From: Sphingomonas sp. AOB5
Lineage (GTDB): Bacteria > Pseudomonadota > Alphaproteobacteria > Sphingomonadales > Sphingomonadaceae
Direction: 5' to 3'
NCBI RefSeq assembly: GCF_029433115.1
Contig: NZ_JARNTV010000005.1
Coordinates: forward strand, 62,001 to 126,000
Length of the DNA: 64,000 nt
Below are positions 9,568-19,347 of this stretch, piece by piece. The translations under genes and the position numbers were made by a program. The notes beneath the pieces are model-generated. The model was given only the letters and a program-made list of their open reading frames with translations. It had not been told where the DNA came from and searched no databases. How positions within the stretch are numbered: the first letter of the stretch is position 1; each line of letters starts with the position of its first letter.

Positions 9568-10382
9568 GAAACCCCGCCCCGGTCGAACCGGGCGATCAGC
9601 CCCTCCAGCGTCCGCACCGTCCGCTCGCGGCCCTTCCGGTCGCGATAGCTGGTCGACTCCGGATCCATCGGCACCAGCCCGGCGGCAAAACCAGTCACCT
9701 GCGCATCGAACCAGCGGCTCTGCTCGTCCGCCAGATCGAGCCGCTCCGCCGCCTCCGCCCGCCCGCGCCGCCCCAGCGCCTTCTCGATCCGCTTCCGGCC
9801 CTCCGCGGTCAACGCGGCCAACCCGGCCAGCGCCTCGATCCGCGCCCTGTCGTCGATCGACACGATCTGGCCCGCATCGAACCCCAGCCAGTCCGCGCCA
9901 TGCATGACATTGGGCGCCACCTCGACCTGCACTTCCTTCAGATACAGCCGCGCCAGCCCCTGCATCGCATCGAGGCAGCGCGCAGCATCCGCCGAAGCGC
10001 CAACAGAAAGCCCGATCAACCGCGCATCCATCGCCGCGGCGTGCAGCGTCCCCATCCGGTCGAACCGCCCGATCGCCGCCCGCTGGCATGCAATCGCCTC
10101 ACGAACATGGCTCAGCCGCGCCAGCGGCGGCGCCTGGGAGTCGAGCAACTGCTCTGCGACCGTCCCGGCATGATCCGGCCCCGCCAGATGCAGCGCCAGC
10201 GCCTCCTGCACCAACTGCCGCCGCGCGCCCCGCCAGCGCCGCCGCTCCAGCCAGCGCAGCCACAGCGGCACGGCGATGAGGATCAACGCAAGCTGCACCG
10301 CAAGGAACAGCCCGTTCGCGTCGAGCGCCGCCAGCCCGCGTTCCAGCCAGCCGGCAAAGCCGGCCCAGAGTTCCCCCGTCAT
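9564..10382 (-). CDS. Hypothetical protein with one N-terminal membrane segment
   Basis: 272 residues. A hydrophobic segment around 25-42 ([17 protein letters not shown]) is followed by a basic stretch ([14 protein letters not shown]) and then a long helical, Ala/Leu/Arg-rich cytosolic domain. I recognise no enzymatic motif. The start has a GGGGGCGAT leader. It converges on ruvX and is divergent from pyrB. Codon use looks like that of its neighbours. Confidence 0.65.
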   Translation of the reverse strand: MTGELWAGFAGWLERGLAALDANGLFLAVQLALILIAVPLWLRWLERRRWRGARRQLVQEALALHLAGPDHAGTVAEQLLDSQAPPLARLSHVREAIACQRAAIGRFDRMGTLHAAAMDARLIGLSVGASADAARCLDAMQGLARLYLKEVQVEVAPNVMHGADWLGFDAGQIVSIDDRARIEALAGLAALTAEGRKRIEKALGRRGRAEAAERLDLADEQSRWFDAQVTGFAAGLVPMDPESTSYRDRKGRERTVRTLEGLIARFDRGGVS

Positions 10383-10488
10383 ATCGCCCCCGCGATGCCT
10401 CCCGAATCGATCCTAGCCGAGCAATGCGGCGGGGCGAAGACGCTGCATGCTTGCCACTCCGCCCGCACCGGTTTAGGCGAGCGCTTTA

Positions 10489-11478
10489 ATGTCAGCCTCC
10501 GATCATCGCCCCGCTGCCCAGCTTCCGGGCAGCGCCGTTTTCCCGCACCGGCACCTCACCGGCATTGCGGGACTCGAGCCGCATCAGATCCTGTTCCTGC
10601 TCGATGAAGCGGAGCAATGGATCGACGCGAACCGCGACCGCGCACGCCCCGACAAGCGGCTCGCCGGCCTCACCCAGATCAACGCCTTTTTCGAGAACAG
10701 CACCCGCACGCTCCTGTCGTTCGAGATAGCAGGCAAGCGGCTCGGCGCCGACGTGGTCAACATGCACGCCGCGCAAAGCTCGGTGAAGAAGGGCGAGACG
10801 CTGATCGACACGGCGGTCACGCTCAACGCGATGCGCGCCGATGTGATCGTGATCCGTCACGGCAGCTCGGGCGCGGTGCAGCTGATCGCCGACAAGGTCG
10901 ATTGCCCGGTGCTCAATGCCGGCGACGGCTGGCACGAGCATCCCACGCAAGCCCTGCTCGACGCCCTCACCATCCGCCGCCGCCGCGGCAGCATCGCGGG
11001 ACAGCGCGTGGTGATCTGCGGCGATATCCTGCACAGCCGGGTCGCGCGCTCGAACATGCTGTCACTGACCGCACTCGCCGCCGAAGTCCGCGTGGTAGGT
11101 CCCACCACCTTGATGCCCGCCGCCATCGAGCGGATGGGCGTGACGCCCTATACCCGCTTCGACGAGGCGCTTGAGGGTGCGGATGTGGTGATGATGCTCC
11201 GCCTCCAGAACGAGCGGATGAACGGGGCCTATATCCCCTCCACCCGCGAATATCACATGCTCTACGGCCTCACGCCCGAGCGGCTGGCACTGGCGAAACC
11301 CGATGCACTCGTCATGCATCCCGGCCCGATGAACCGCGGTGTGGAGATCACCTCGTCGGTCGCGGATCACCCCGAACGCTCGGCGATCACCGAGCAGGTG
11401 GAGATGGGCGTGGCGGTCCGCATGGCCTGTCTCGACGTGCTGACGCGCCGCGAGCGCGGAATCGAGGGCTGGGCATGA
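10489..11478 (+). CDS. pyrB: Aspartate carbamoyltransferase catalytic chain
   Basis: Condenses carbamoyl phosphate with aspartate, the first committed step of pyrimidine synthesis. 329 residues with the carbamoyl-phosphate loop [25 protein letters not shown] (catalytic Lys), [22 protein letters not shown], and MLRLQNER for aspartate binding. The stop overlaps the next start as ATGA, which couples it to the dihydroorotase-like gene. That partner lacks catalytic residues (see 11475-12683), which suggests a PyrB-PyrC' heteromer of the Pseudomonas/Thermus type. Confidence 0.96.
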   Translation: MSASDHRPAAQLPGSAVFPHRHLTGIAGLEPHQILFLLDEAEQWIDANRDRARPDKRLAGLTQINAFFENSTRTLLSFEIAGKRLGADVVNMHAAQSSVKKGETLIDTAVTLNAMRADVIVIRHGSSGAVQLIADKVDCPVLNAGDGWHEHPTQALLDALTIRRRRGSIAGQRVVICGDILHSRVARSNMLSLTALAAEVRVVGPTTLMPAAIERMGVTPYTRFDEALEGADVVMMLRLQNERMNGAYIPSTREYHMLYGLTPERLALAKPDALVMHPGPMNRGVEITSSVADHPERSAITEQVEMGVAVRMACLDVLTRRERGIEGWA

Positions 11479-12683
11479 AGCGGATCTTCGCCAACACGCA
11501 GCTGCTCGGCGGCGGCACCAGCCTCGCGATCGATGGCGACACCATCGTCGCCGAAGCCCCCGGCGCCGAAACCGTCGACTGCGTGAAGTTTGCCCGCAAT
11601 GGCGGGATGATCGCCCCCGGCATCATCGATCTCGGTGTCTTCACGGTCGATCCGGCCGCGTGCCGCGCCGGAGGGATCACCCGCGTCGGGCTAATGCCCG
11701 ATCAGTCGCCGATCCTCGACGACCCCGGCATCGTCCGCCGTGCCGCACTGATGGGCAAGCCGGACCTGTGGGTCCATCCCCTCGCCGCCGCCACGCGCGC
11801 GCTGGAGGGCCTCGACCTGGCCGAAATGGCGATCAACGCCGCCGCCGGGGCAAAGGCCGTCGCCACCGGCCGCCGCTGGATCTCGGACTCGAGCGTGATG
11901 CGCAAGGTGCTGGCCTATGCCCGCGATTGCGGCCTGACCGTGATCGCCCATGCCGAGGATGGCGGCCTTGCCGCAGGCGCCGTCGCCACCGAAGGCGAGA
12001 CTGCGATGCGCCTCGGCCTGCCCGCCGCACCGGCCAGCGTGGAAGCCCTCGCCATCGCCCGCGACCTGATTCTCGCCGAGGATACCGGCGCCCGGCTCCA
12101 TTTCCGTCAGGTCACGACGGCGGCAGGCTTCGACCTGATCCGCCGGGCCAAGGCGCGCGGCATTGCGGTCACCTGCGGCATCACGCCCGCGCACCTGTTG
12201 CTGTCGGACATCGACATCTCCGATTTCCGCAGCTTCGCCCATCTCTCCCCGCCGCTGCGCGCCGAAAGCGACCGTCAGGCCGCGCTCGCGGCCCTTGCCG
12301 ACGGCACGATCGACGTGCTCGCATCGGGCCATGATCCGCGCGGCCCGGAGGAAAAACGCCTGCCCTTCGCCGACTCCGAAGCCGGCATGTCGGGCGCCGA
12401 GACCTTGTTCGCACTCGGCATGACGCTGGTGGAGAACGAAACGATCACGCTCGAGCGTCTGTTCGACCTGATCGCGAAGAACCCCGCGCGCATCCTCGGC
12501 ATCGACGCCGGAATCCTCGCGCCGGGCAAGCCGGCCGATTTCATCCTGATCGATCCCAGGGCCTCGTGGCAAATCTCGGGCGAAGCGATGGTCGCCAAGG
12601 CCGGCAACACCCCGTTCGATGGCCTGCCGGTTCAGGGCAAGGTGGTGAAAATGTGGAAGGGCGGCACGGAGATTGTCGCCTAA
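11475..12683 (+). CDS. Dihydroorotase-like protein, probably catalytically inactive (PyrC'/PyrX type)
   Basis: 402 residues aligned over the whole dihydroorotase fold, but the active site is broken. The metal motif expected as DxHxH reads IIDLGVF, with no His. The PHHL motif reads ITPAHLLL. The catalytic TDHAPH motif reads ASGHDPRG, with Asp replaced by Gly. The HAEDGGLA segment and the [11 protein letters not shown] segment remain. Such non-catalytic homologues are known structural partners of PyrB in Pseudomonas (PyrC') and some other bacteria. The ATGA overlap with pyrB fits that role. A separate active dihydroorotase should then be encoded elsewhere in the genome. The fold is clear; inactivity is inferred from the missing residues. 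Confidence 0.85.
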   Translation: MKRIFANTQLLGGGTSLAIDGDTIVAEAPGAETVDCVKFARNGGMIAPGIIDLGVFTVDPAACRAGGITRVGLMPDQSPILDDPGIVRRAALMGKPDLWVHPLAAATRALEGLDLAEMAINAAAGAKAVATGRRWISDSSVMRKVLAYARDCGLTVIAHAEDGGLAAGAVATEGETAMRLGLPAAPASVEALAIARDLILAEDTGARLHFRQVTTAAGFDLIRRAKARGIAVTCGITPAHLLLSDIDISDFRSFAHLSPPLRAESDRQAALAALADGTIDVLASGHDPRGPEEKRLPFADSEAGMSGAETLFALGMTLVENETITLERLFDLIAKNPARILGIDAGILAPGKPADFILIDPRASWQISGEAMVAKAGNTPFDGLPVQGKVVKMWKGGTEIVA

Positions 12684-12722
12684 CCCACTTGAAATGTTGG
12701 ATTTAACCCGCTGAAATCAAAC

Positions 12723-12755
12723 GGCCGCGACCCCCATGGGATCGCGGCCACTCTT
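12723..12755 (+). terminator. Terminator after the pyrB-pyrC' operon
   Basis: GGCCGCGA and TCGCGGCC form a perfect 8-bp stem with an 11-base loop at 12723-12749, followed by a short ACTCTTT. It lies between convergent genes and could act in both directions. Confidence 0.6.
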
Positions 12756-12812
12756 TGAATTCTCACGCCGCAAAAACAGCGGACCAGTGTGAAGTTAGTG
12801 TGAAGTTCCGCG

Positions 12813-14156
12813 TCAGCGCGAGGCCATCTGCACGGTACGGCGCGGGTTGATCCAGCTCGCTACCTGATCGCCACCCGACTGCGCACGCACGAAGCAGTTG
12901 CCGCCGGTCGAGCGCACGGTGCGGCACAGCGAGTCCGCATCGGCGCGGGCAAAGCCGCCGACCGACAGGCGGTAATAGCTCTCGCCGCGGTTGGAGAAGG
13001 ACGCGCCCTTCGGGGTCTGGTGCGCGAGTGCCGGAACGCGGGCGCTGGTGCGGCGCCATGCGTCGCGGGCGACCGCGGAATTCTCGTATGCGCCCAGCTG
13101 TACGACCCAGCTGCCCTTGGCATAGCTGGTGCGCGCCGGGGCCGGAGCGGAGGCAAGGCGAACCGGTGCGGGACGTGCCGGCGTAACCGAACGGCGCGGA
13201 GCACTGGCGGGAACAGCCTGTACGATCTCTTCGCGCGGGCCGAACACGACCTGCGGGCCCGTACCGGCAACCTGAGTGACCGGCGCTTCGATCGGCACGC
13301 CCGTATCGGCCTGAACCTCGGCAACCACCTGCGGCGCATTTTCGGGCACGCCCGGCATATAGGCGTCGACCGGATCGGCGGCCTTGGGCTGGACGGCAGC
13401 GACGCCGACATTGCCCGGCATCACCAGCGCAAGGCCGGTCGGCTGACCCTGATCCTCAACCGCGCGCACGCCGAGCAGCGAGGCGACCTGGTCATAGGCG
13501 TTGGTCGGGCGCGAGAAGGCGGCCCACTGCATGATGCGCGCGTCGAGCTGGTCGGCGGGCACGTCCATCGCGGCGATGTTGCGGGCTTCCTGCCAGCGGC
13601 CGGCCAGCGCGAGGCTGAGGGCATAGTTCTGGCGGGTCTTGGCGGTCGCATCGGCGGCACGCACGGCGGGGACGAGGATGTCGACCGCCTTCACCGGATC
13701 GCCGGCCAGCGCATAGGCAAGGCCGCGGTCGCTGGCGTTGATGATGCCTTCGTTGCGGTCGAGCGTGGCGCGTGCGCCTGCCCAGTCGCCCTGTGCGATC
13801 TGCGCCAGCGCATAGTTGAGTGCGACGCGGCCGTCGGACGGGTCCAGCGTCAGCGAATCGCCCAGCGCGGTCCGCGCCGAAGCAAAGCGTCCGGCCAGCA
13901 GATAGGCCTGACCCAGCAGCGCGCGATATTCGGCGTTCTGCGGCGAATAGGCGACGGCGGACTCAGCGAACTTGATCGCCTTGTTCGCGTCGCGCTTGGC
14001 CAGCGCCTTGCGTGCATTCGCGGCTTCGGAGGCCGCGCGCTTGGGGTTCTCGGTGCCGGCGGCGGTGGCGATCATGCCGGGAAATGCGACACCGGCCAAT
14101 CCGCCGGTGACCACCAGGGCCGAAACACCGATCGAGAGCAGGATACGGGTCTTCAT
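12813..14156 (-). CDS. TPR and SPOR-domain exported protein
   Basis: 447 residues. An N-terminal hydrophobic segment (about 6-33) acts as signal or anchor. TPR-like helical repeats follow at about 45-215 (ALLGQAYLLAGRFASA, ALNYALAQIAQGDWAGA), then a Pro/Ala/Val-rich linker, then a C-terminal SPOR domain at about 345-430 that begins GSWVVQLGAYEN. SPOR domains bind glycan strands stripped of stem peptides, often at the septum. It lies 11 bases after the RHH-like gene and the ParA-like gene in the same orientation, which suggests an operon for positioning an envelope function. The ribosome site is GAGGA. Confidence 0.85.
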   Translation of the reverse strand: MKTRILLSIGVSALVVTGGLAGVAFPGMIATAAGTENPKRAASEAANARKALAKRDANKAIKFAESAVAYSPQNAEYRALLGQAYLLAGRFASARTALGDSLTLDPSDGRVALNYALAQIAQGDWAGARATLDRNEGIINASDRGLAYALAGDPVKAVDILVPAVRAADATAKTRQNYALSLALAGRWQEARNIAAMDVPADQLDARIMQWAAFSRPTNAYDQVASLLGVRAVEDQGQPTGLALVMPGNVGVAAVQPKAADPVDAYMPGVPENAPQVVAEVQADTGVPIEAPVTQVAGTGPQVVFGPREEIVQAVPASAPRRSVTPARPAPVRLASAPAPARTSYAKGSWVVQLGAYENSAVARDAWRRTSARVPALAHQTPKGASFSNRGESYYRLSVGGFARADADSLCRTVRSTGGNCFVRAQSGGDQVASWINPRRTVQMASR

Positions 14157-14167
14157 TTTCTTGATCC

Positions 14168-14737
14168 TCAGCGGCTGCTTTTCCGGGAGTCGAGCTGGGT
14201 TGCCAGCGCATCGACCTCGGTCAGCGATTCGAGAAAGGCGTCGAGCGCCTCGGTCACCAGATGCTGCGCCGATCGATTGGTGACCGCCGACGCCAGGCGC
14301 AGGCGCAAATGACGGTCATTGTCGAGGCGGAGCGTGAACGCCGCCTTGGATTTCTCTGCCTTGCTGCGCGACGCAGTCTGGGCTTCGCGCACCACGCGGG
14401 CCACGCTGGGCTGAGCAATTGGCGGCTGGGCAATGGGAGCCTTGGCAACCGGCTGCGGAACGGGCACCGGCTCGGGTGCCACGAACGGAGCAGGCTCGGG
14501 AGCAAGCTGTTCTTCAAGCGCCTCGCGCTGACGCACCACCGGCGGAACCTGCGGCGCGACGGGCTGCGGCGCGGGCGTGAAGTCATCGCCCATGTCGTTC
14601 CAGCCGAGATCCTCGGCCGAAGGCGGCAGGTGCGAGACGAAGCCCTGCGGGCGCATTGCCGGGCGGGCATGCCCCTTGCGTGCGAGCAGGCCCGAGGAAA
14701 GCGAAGCGGTGGGCTTGGGCGTTCCGAACATGCTCAT
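14168..14737 (-). CDS. ParA-partner-like protein with C-terminal ribbon-helix-helix-like region
   Basis: 189 residues. The first 120 or so are low-complexity and Pro/Ala/Gln-rich (repeats of PVPQPVA and AQPPIAQP) and probably disordered. The last 55 contain AAFTLRLDNDRHLRLRLASA and then LVTEALDAFLESL, which resembles the strand-helix-helix of ribbon-helix-helix DNA-binding or ParG-type proteins. The ATG overlaps the parA-like stop (ATGA). In plasmid type Ib systems the small gene after parA encodes the RHH partner, so this is probably the adaptor or ATPase activator for the upstream ATPase. DNA binding is inferred. Confidence 0.65.
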   Translation of the reverse strand: MSMFGTPKPTASLSSGLLARKGHARPAMRPQGFVSHLPPSAEDLGWNDMGDDFTPAPQPVAPQVPPVVRQREALEEQLAPEPAPFVAPEPVPVPQPVAKAPIAQPPIAQPSVARVVREAQTASRSKAEKSKAAFTLRLDNDRHLRLRLASAVTNRSAQHLVTEALDAFLESLTEVDALATQLDSRKSSR

Positions 14738-15459
14738 CAGCTCACCACGCGGCGGCCAAAGCCACCCCCTGCTGGTCGTGCGACGCCGCCGAACTGGCTG
14801 ATCTGCGCAGTCGGTGCCGAGAAGACGGTGCGGCGGAAATTCTTCTCCAGCCGGTCGGAGATATAGGCCCACAGCGCCACGACTTCGCTGGCCGAGCGCC
14901 CGTTGGGATCGGTCTCCATGACGGTGCGGCCGTCGATCATCGACGATGCGAAATCGGTGCGGTGATGGATCGTCACCGGCGCGACGGTGCCATGCTGCGA
15001 CAGCGCAACCGCGGCTTCGGAGGTGATCCGGGCCTTGGGCGTCGCGGCGTTTACGACGAAGATCAGCGGCTTGCCCGCGCGTTCGCACAGATCGACCGTG
15101 GCGCCCACGGCGCGAAGGTCATGCGGCGAAGGACGCGTCGGGATGACGATCAGCTCGGCGACCTGGATGACGCTCTGGATCGCCATGGTGATGGCGGGCG
15201 GCGTATCGATCACCGCAGTGCGGAACCCCTGCTGCCGCAGTACCTCCAGATCGGCGGCGAGCCGCGCGACCGTGGTCTGGGCAAAGGCCGGGAATTCGGT
15301 GTCACGCTCGTTCCACCAGTCCGACAGGGACCCCTGCGGATCGATGTCGATCAGTACGACGGGGCCGTGACCCGCACGCTGCGCCTGCACCGCCAGGTGC
15401 CCGCTTAGCGTGGTCTTGCCAGACCCGCCTTTCTGCGATGCCATCGCCAGAACGCGCAT
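14737..15459 (-). CDS. ParA/MinD-family ATPase
   Basis: 240 residues. It has a deviant Walker A motif QKGGSGKTTLSGHLA at about 9-23, the Walker A' DIDPQGSLSDWW, and a Walker B-like VIDTPPA. These ATPases dimerise on nucleoid DNA or membrane and position DNA or protein cargo. The start is the ATG at 15459, with GAGGGG five bases upstream. No ParB gene or parS palindrome is nearby, and the neighbours are an RHH-like protein and a SPOR protein. The cargo may therefore be a cell-envelope complex rather than the chromosome origin. That assignment is inference; the family call is secure. Confidence 0.88.
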   Translation of the reverse strand: MRVLAMASQKGGSGKTTLSGHLAVQAQRAGHGPVVLIDIDPQGSLSDWWNERDTEFPAFAQTTVARLAADLEVLRQQGFRTAVIDTPPAITMAIQSVIQVAELIVIPTRPSPHDLRAVGATVDLCERAGKPLIFVVNAATPKARITSEAAVALSQHGTVAPVTIHHRTDFASSMIDGRTVMETDPNGRSASEVVALWAYISDRLEKNFRRTVFSAPTAQISQFGGVARPAGGGFGRRVVS

Positions 15460-15634
15460 TGAACCCCTCAAACTCCCGTGATCCCGTCGTCCGGATTGCC
15501 ACGCGGGGTCTCAAGAAGAGGTTAACGCGTTCCGCACCGGGACTCCTGCGCGAGTCACGGGACGTAAGGATTTCTTTCACACTCGATGGTTAACTGGCAT
15601 TTATCCATCATCGCGGGGGCGTGGGAGTAATACC

Positions 15635-16591
15635 TTGATCAAGACCATCTGGTTGGCTGCAGCGGCCGGGGCCGCATTGTCGATGTCGCCTGCCATGGCG
15701 CAGACTGCGCCCGACGAGCCGGTCAAGGCCGGCGTCGATGCGTGGGAACGCGGAGACTATAAGGCAGCGGTCGAGCGCTGGCGCCCGGAAGCGGTGCGCG
15801 GCAATCCCGATGCGCAGTTCAATCTCGGCCAAGCCTACAAGCTGGGCCGCGGCGTGCCGATCGATCTCAATCAGGCCGAGGAATGGTATCGCAAGGCCGC
15901 CGTTCAGGGCCACCCGCAGGCGCAGGACAATTACGGCCTCGCTTTGTTCCAGAACGGCAAGCGCCCGCAAGCAGTCGAATGGCTCCAGCGTTCGGCCACG
16001 CGTGGCGAACCGCGCACCCAGTTCGTGCTGGGCACCATGTATTTCAACGGCGACGCCGTGGAGCGCGACTGGGTTCGCGCCTATGCGCTGACCGTCCGCG
16101 CATCGCAGTCGGGCCTGCCTCAAGCGTCGACCGCGCTGGCGCAGATGGACCGCTATATCTCACTCTCGGAACGCCAGCAGGGCCTGACCCTCGCGCGCCA
16201 GTATGAGGAATCGGCAAACCGGCCGCAGCCGACCACCGATTATGCCAGCAACATTCCGCCGGCCACGCGTCCGCCGGTGGCCACCACCACGCGTCCGCCA
16301 CGTACCACTCCTGCCCCGCGCCCGACCCCGCCCGCGCCCAAGCCGACCGAAGTCGCCGCGGCGCCGGGTCCGGTCCGCGACGGCGGCTGGCGCCTTCAGC
16401 TCGGTGCGTTCGGCGATCCGAACAATGCCCGCAAGCTATGGAGCCAGGTCGGAAGCCGCTTCCCCGGCCGCCAGGTCTATTATGTGAAGCAGGGCAGCCT
16501 GACCCGCGTGCTGGTCGGCCCGTTCGCCTCGCGCGCCGAAGCCGCCAGCGGCTGCCGCGGCGTCTCGCCCTGCGTGCCGGTCTCGAAGTAA
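15635..16591 (+). CDS. Sel1-repeat and SPOR-domain periplasmic protein
   Basis: 318 residues. The TTG start has GGGAG eight bases upstream, and a signal peptide covers about 1-22. Sel1-like repeats of about 36 residues span 40-170 (NPDAQFNLGQAYKLGRGVPID, split by similar units). A Thr/Pro-rich linker follows (TRPPVATTTRPPRTTPAP), and the C-terminal SPOR domain starts at GGWRLQLGAFGDP. It is divergent from the ParA operon, which encodes another SPOR protein, so the two may share a regulatory region (15460-15634) and a peptidoglycan-related role. Confidence 0.88.
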   Translation: MIKTIWLAAAAGAALSMSPAMAQTAPDEPVKAGVDAWERGDYKAAVERWRPEAVRGNPDAQFNLGQAYKLGRGVPIDLNQAEEWYRKAAVQGHPQAQDNYGLALFQNGKRPQAVEWLQRSATRGEPRTQFVLGTMYFNGDAVERDWVRAYALTVRASQSGLPQASTALAQMDRYISLSERQQGLTLARQYEESANRPQPTTDYASNIPPATRPPVATTTRPPRTTPAPRPTPPAPKPTEVAAAPGPVRDGGWRLQLGAFGDPNNARKLWSQVGSRFPGRQVYYVKQGSLTRVLVGPFASRAEAASGCRGVSPCVPVSK

Positions 16592-16594
16592 CCG

Positions 16595-17350
16595 CTATTC
16601 GCGGGTGACGGTATAGTCGATCCGGATGCGGACCCAGGTCCCGACCATCGACTTGCCCCCCACCCGCGGCGGCCTCACCCGGAACTGGAACGCGGCCTGC
16701 CGCACCGCGCCGGCATAGCCCGATCCGCGCGGCCCATCGGCGAGTTCGATGCAATCCTCGACACGGTAATTGGCGGCCGTCCGGCAGGCGATCATGCCCC
16801 AGCCCTGCCTGCCCCGCGCGCGATCCGGAATATAGGCGCCAAGTTCGCGGTCGGTCGGCTCGCGATACCATTCCGCGGCGTAGAGCGGCTCGCCGTTCGG
16901 CCCGCTTCCCTCGACCCGCCGGCTGTCCCCCGCGACGCTGGCGGTCTCGCCGGTTCCGGTCGATGGCGGCGCGTTGCTGGACGGATTGGATTTGCCGACG
17001 TCCGACGCGGCATAGTCGCGCCGCGAAAGCCACAGCACATTGGCGGGCTTCACCGGCGTTTCGGGGATCTCCATCTCGGTCTCGACCGGCGGATCGACCT
17101 TCTCCGCGACCCGCGCCTTTTCCTGTGCGCTGCCCTTGGGTTTGGCTTCGGACGTGGCCTGTTTCTTCGGCTCGATCGCTTCGCCTTCGCTGACGTCGAA
17201 CCCGAACATCGGCGGCTTGGGCTTCTCCTTCGTGGTCAGCGCCGGCATCAGCGCGAACAGGAACAGCAGCGCGATCAGCACTTCGATCGCCACCGCGCAG
17301 ACAAACGCCGCGCCGCGCTCGCGGAACGACGTGCGCAGCCGTTCGCGCAT
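16595..17350 (-). CDS. TonB-like protein (N-terminal anchor, Pro/Lys linker, C-terminal TonB-type domain)
   Basis: About 251 residues from the ATG at 17350. In-frame GTG and TTG codons upstream are possible starts, and no ribosome site decides. One membrane segment (VAIEVLIALLFLFALMPAL) is followed by a Lys/Pro/Glu-rich periplasmic linker. A C-terminal domain of about 90 residues ends in FQFRVRPPRVGG...WVRIRIDYT, the strand pattern of TonB C-termini. Such proteins pass proton-motive energy from ExbB/ExbD to outer-membrane receptors. No exbBD is adjacent, and it could instead be an uncharacterised TonB-fold envelope protein. Confidence 0.6.
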   Translation of the reverse strand: MRERLRTSFRERGAAFVCAVAIEVLIALLFLFALMPALTTKEKPKPPMFGFDVSEGEAIEPKKQATSEAKPKGSAQEKARVAEKVDPPVETEMEIPETPVKPANVLWLSRRDYAASDVGKSNPSSNAPPSTGTGETASVAGDSRRVEGSGPNGEPLYAAEWYREPTDRELGAYIPDRARGRQGWGMIACRTAANYRVEDCIELADGPRGSGYAGAVRQAAFQFRVRPPRVGGKSMVGTWVRIRIDYTVTRE

Positions 17351-17455
17351 GGAAATCTGCGTCACATCATCCACGGAAAGATCGGAACCTCTGGTCGCGC
17401 GCCCTGAGCCTAGAGGCAACGCCTATCGGGCGACACTAGGGCAGAAGCGTGGCGG

Positions 17456-18337
17456 TCAGGCGATGACCCACTCGGCCTGCGGAATGCCCTGTGCGTAGAG
17501 CAGGGCGGTCAGGTCGCCATGATCGATCCGCGCACCGGCCGCCGCGGCGACGATCGGCTTGGCATGATAGGCGACGCCCAGCCCGGCCTTTTTGATCATC
17601 GCCAGATCGTTGGCCCCGTCGCCCACCGCCAGCGTCTCGCTCGCGTCCAGCCCGCGCTCGGCGATCGCGTTCAGCAAGGTTGTCTCCTTGGTGGAGCTAT
17701 CGACGATGGGCTTGGCAACTTCGCCGGTCAGCGCCGCATTCTCGATCAGCAGCCGGTTGGCGATCATCCGCTCGAACCCGATCCGCCCGCCCACCGGCTC
17801 TGCAAAGCGGGTGAAACCGCCCGAGACGAGGATGGTCAGCGCGCCCCGCGAGCGCATCGTCTTCACCAGCGCCTCGGCACCCGGCATCAGCCGCACGCGT
17901 TCCTCGAGACAGCGATCGATCGCGCTTTCCTCAAGGCCCTTGAGCAGCGCCACTCGGGCATCGAGCGCCTCGGCGAAATCCAGCTCGCCACGCATCGCCC
18001 GCTCAGTCACTTCGGCGATCTGCGCCTTTATGCCCGCATAGTCGGCCAGCTCGTCGATGCATTCGACGGTGATCATGGTGGAGTCCATGTCGGCAACCAG
18101 CAGCTTCTTCTCGCGGCCGGCCTCGGGCTGGATCACCACGTCATCGCTGGTGAAATAGCCGTCGAGTACGCCTATCGCCCAGTCGGGATCCTCGGCAAAG
18201 CGGATATCCGCGGCACGCCCCTCATCGATCCAGCGCCACTCCTTCACGCCGCACAGCGCGTCCATCTGGCCGGCTGCGGCAGAAATATCGTCCGCTGCTA
18301 AAGCCTTGGCTGCTGCTATAACGGTCGCAATGAACAC
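17456..18337 (-). CDS. serB: Phosphoserine phosphatase
   Basis: The last step of serine synthesis. 293 residues: an N-terminal regulatory region, then a HAD phosphatase domain with the nucleophile motif [29 protein letters not shown], and the late [20 protein letters not shown]. The start is the GTG at 18337 because a strong GGGAGGG lies five bases upstream. That start overlaps the divergent miaA start by eight bases. Longer in-frame extensions run into miaA and have no support. Confidence 0.93.
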   Translation of the reverse strand: MFIATVIAAAKALAADDISAAAGQMDALCGVKEWRWIDEGRAADIRFAEDPDWAIGVLDGYFTSDDVVIQPEAGREKKLLVADMDSTMITVECIDELADYAGIKAQIAEVTERAMRGELDFAEALDARVALLKGLEESAIDRCLEERVRLMPGAEALVKTMRSRGALTILVSGGFTRFAEPVGGRIGFERMIANRLLIENAALTGEVAKPIVDSSTKETTLLNAIAERGLDASETLAVGDGANDLAMIKKAGLGVAYHAKPIVAAAAGARIDHGDLTALLYAQGIPQAEWVIA

Positions 18338-19259
18338 GAAGACCCTCCCGAAAGTCGCGCTCATTGCAGGGCCGACCGCCAGCGGCAAGTCCGCACTGGC
18401 GATCGCGCTCGCGGAAAGGCATCGCGGCGTGGTGATCAACGCCGATTCCGCACAGGTCTATGCCGATCTGCGCGTGCTGACCGCCCGGCCGAGCGTGGAA
18501 GACGAATCCCGCGTCCCCCACCGCCTGTTCGGCCATATCGACGGTGCGGACATCTATTCGGCGGCACGCTGGGCAGCCGAAGCGCGGGGCGAGATCGCCG
18601 AAGCCCATGCCGAGGGTCGCCTTCCCATCCTGGTCGGTGGCACCGGCCTCTATCTGCTGACCCTGATCGACGGCATCGCACCGGTGCCGGAAATCGAGCC
18701 GGAAATCCGCGAGGAAGTCCGCGCGATGGCGGTAGCGGACGCCCACGCCCAGCTCGCCCGGCTCGATCCCGTTGCTGCCGAAAAGTTTCCACCCAGCGAC
18801 ACCACCCGCGTCGCTCGCGCACTCGAAGTGATCCGCTCCACCGGCATGCCCATCTCGCACTGGCAGAACGAGCGTCACGGCGGCATCGGCGGCACGATCG
18901 ATCTGGTCGCCACCATCCTGTTGCCCGACCGCGCCTGGCTGACCGCGCGGACCGATGCGCGCTTCGAAACGATGCTCGATCAGGGCGCGGTGGACGAGGT
19001 GCGTGCGCTCCATGCCCGCACCGATCTGGCGGAGAATGCCCCGGTACGCCGCGCCATCGGCGTGCGCGAGATTGCGGACTGGCTGGCGGGCCGGATAGAC
19101 CGCACCGAAGCCGTCACGCTGGCCCAGGCCGCGACCCGCCAATATGCCAAGCGGCAATACACCTTGTTCCGAAATCAGCCGCCCGAACGCTGGGAACGCA
19201 CCGAAGAGACAGATACATTCGTCAATCTTGGTAATTTTGAAAGAAAATTATCTCAATAG
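18330..19259 (+). CDS. miaA: tRNA dimethylallyltransferase
   Basis: Transfers a dimethylallyl group to A37 of tRNAs that read codons starting with U. 309 residues: P-loop [42 protein letters not shown], and a C-terminal [13 protein letters not shown]. The ATG at 18330 is the only sensible start before the P-loop strand, so the divergent serB and miaA coding regions overlap head to head at 18330-18337. It has no clear Shine-Dalgarno sequence and may be read from a leaderless or very short mRNA. Confidence 0.95.
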   Translation: MNTKTLPKVALIAGPTASGKSALAIALAERHRGVVINADSAQVYADLRVLTARPSVEDESRVPHRLFGHIDGADIYSAARWAAEARGEIAEAHAEGRLPILVGGTGLYLLTLIDGIAPVPEIEPEIREEVRAMAVADAHAQLARLDPVAAEKFPPSDTTRVARALEVIRSTGMPISHWQNERHGGIGGTIDLVATILLPDRAWLTARTDARFETMLDQGAVDEVRALHARTDLAENAPVRRAIGVREIADWLAGRIDRTEAVTLAQAATRQYAKRQYTLFRNQPPERWERTEETDTFVNLGNFERKLSQ

Positions 19260-19347
19260 CGCTTGACGCGATGTTTTCGTGCGATTAGCAGCCCCGCTCG
19301 GGCAATGCTATGGCGCGTCCGTAACAATGCAGAAGGAGTAACACGTC

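Noticed and set aside
14168..15459. Chromosomal parAB origin-segregation locus
   Set aside because: There is no ParB gene and no TGTTTCACGTGAAACA-like parS nearby, and the partner looks like an RHH protein rather than ParB.
19260..19347. Possible ilv attenuator leader before ilvB
   Set aside because: The only short frames (for example MFSCD) have no Val, Ile or Leu run, and I see no strong alternating hairpins.
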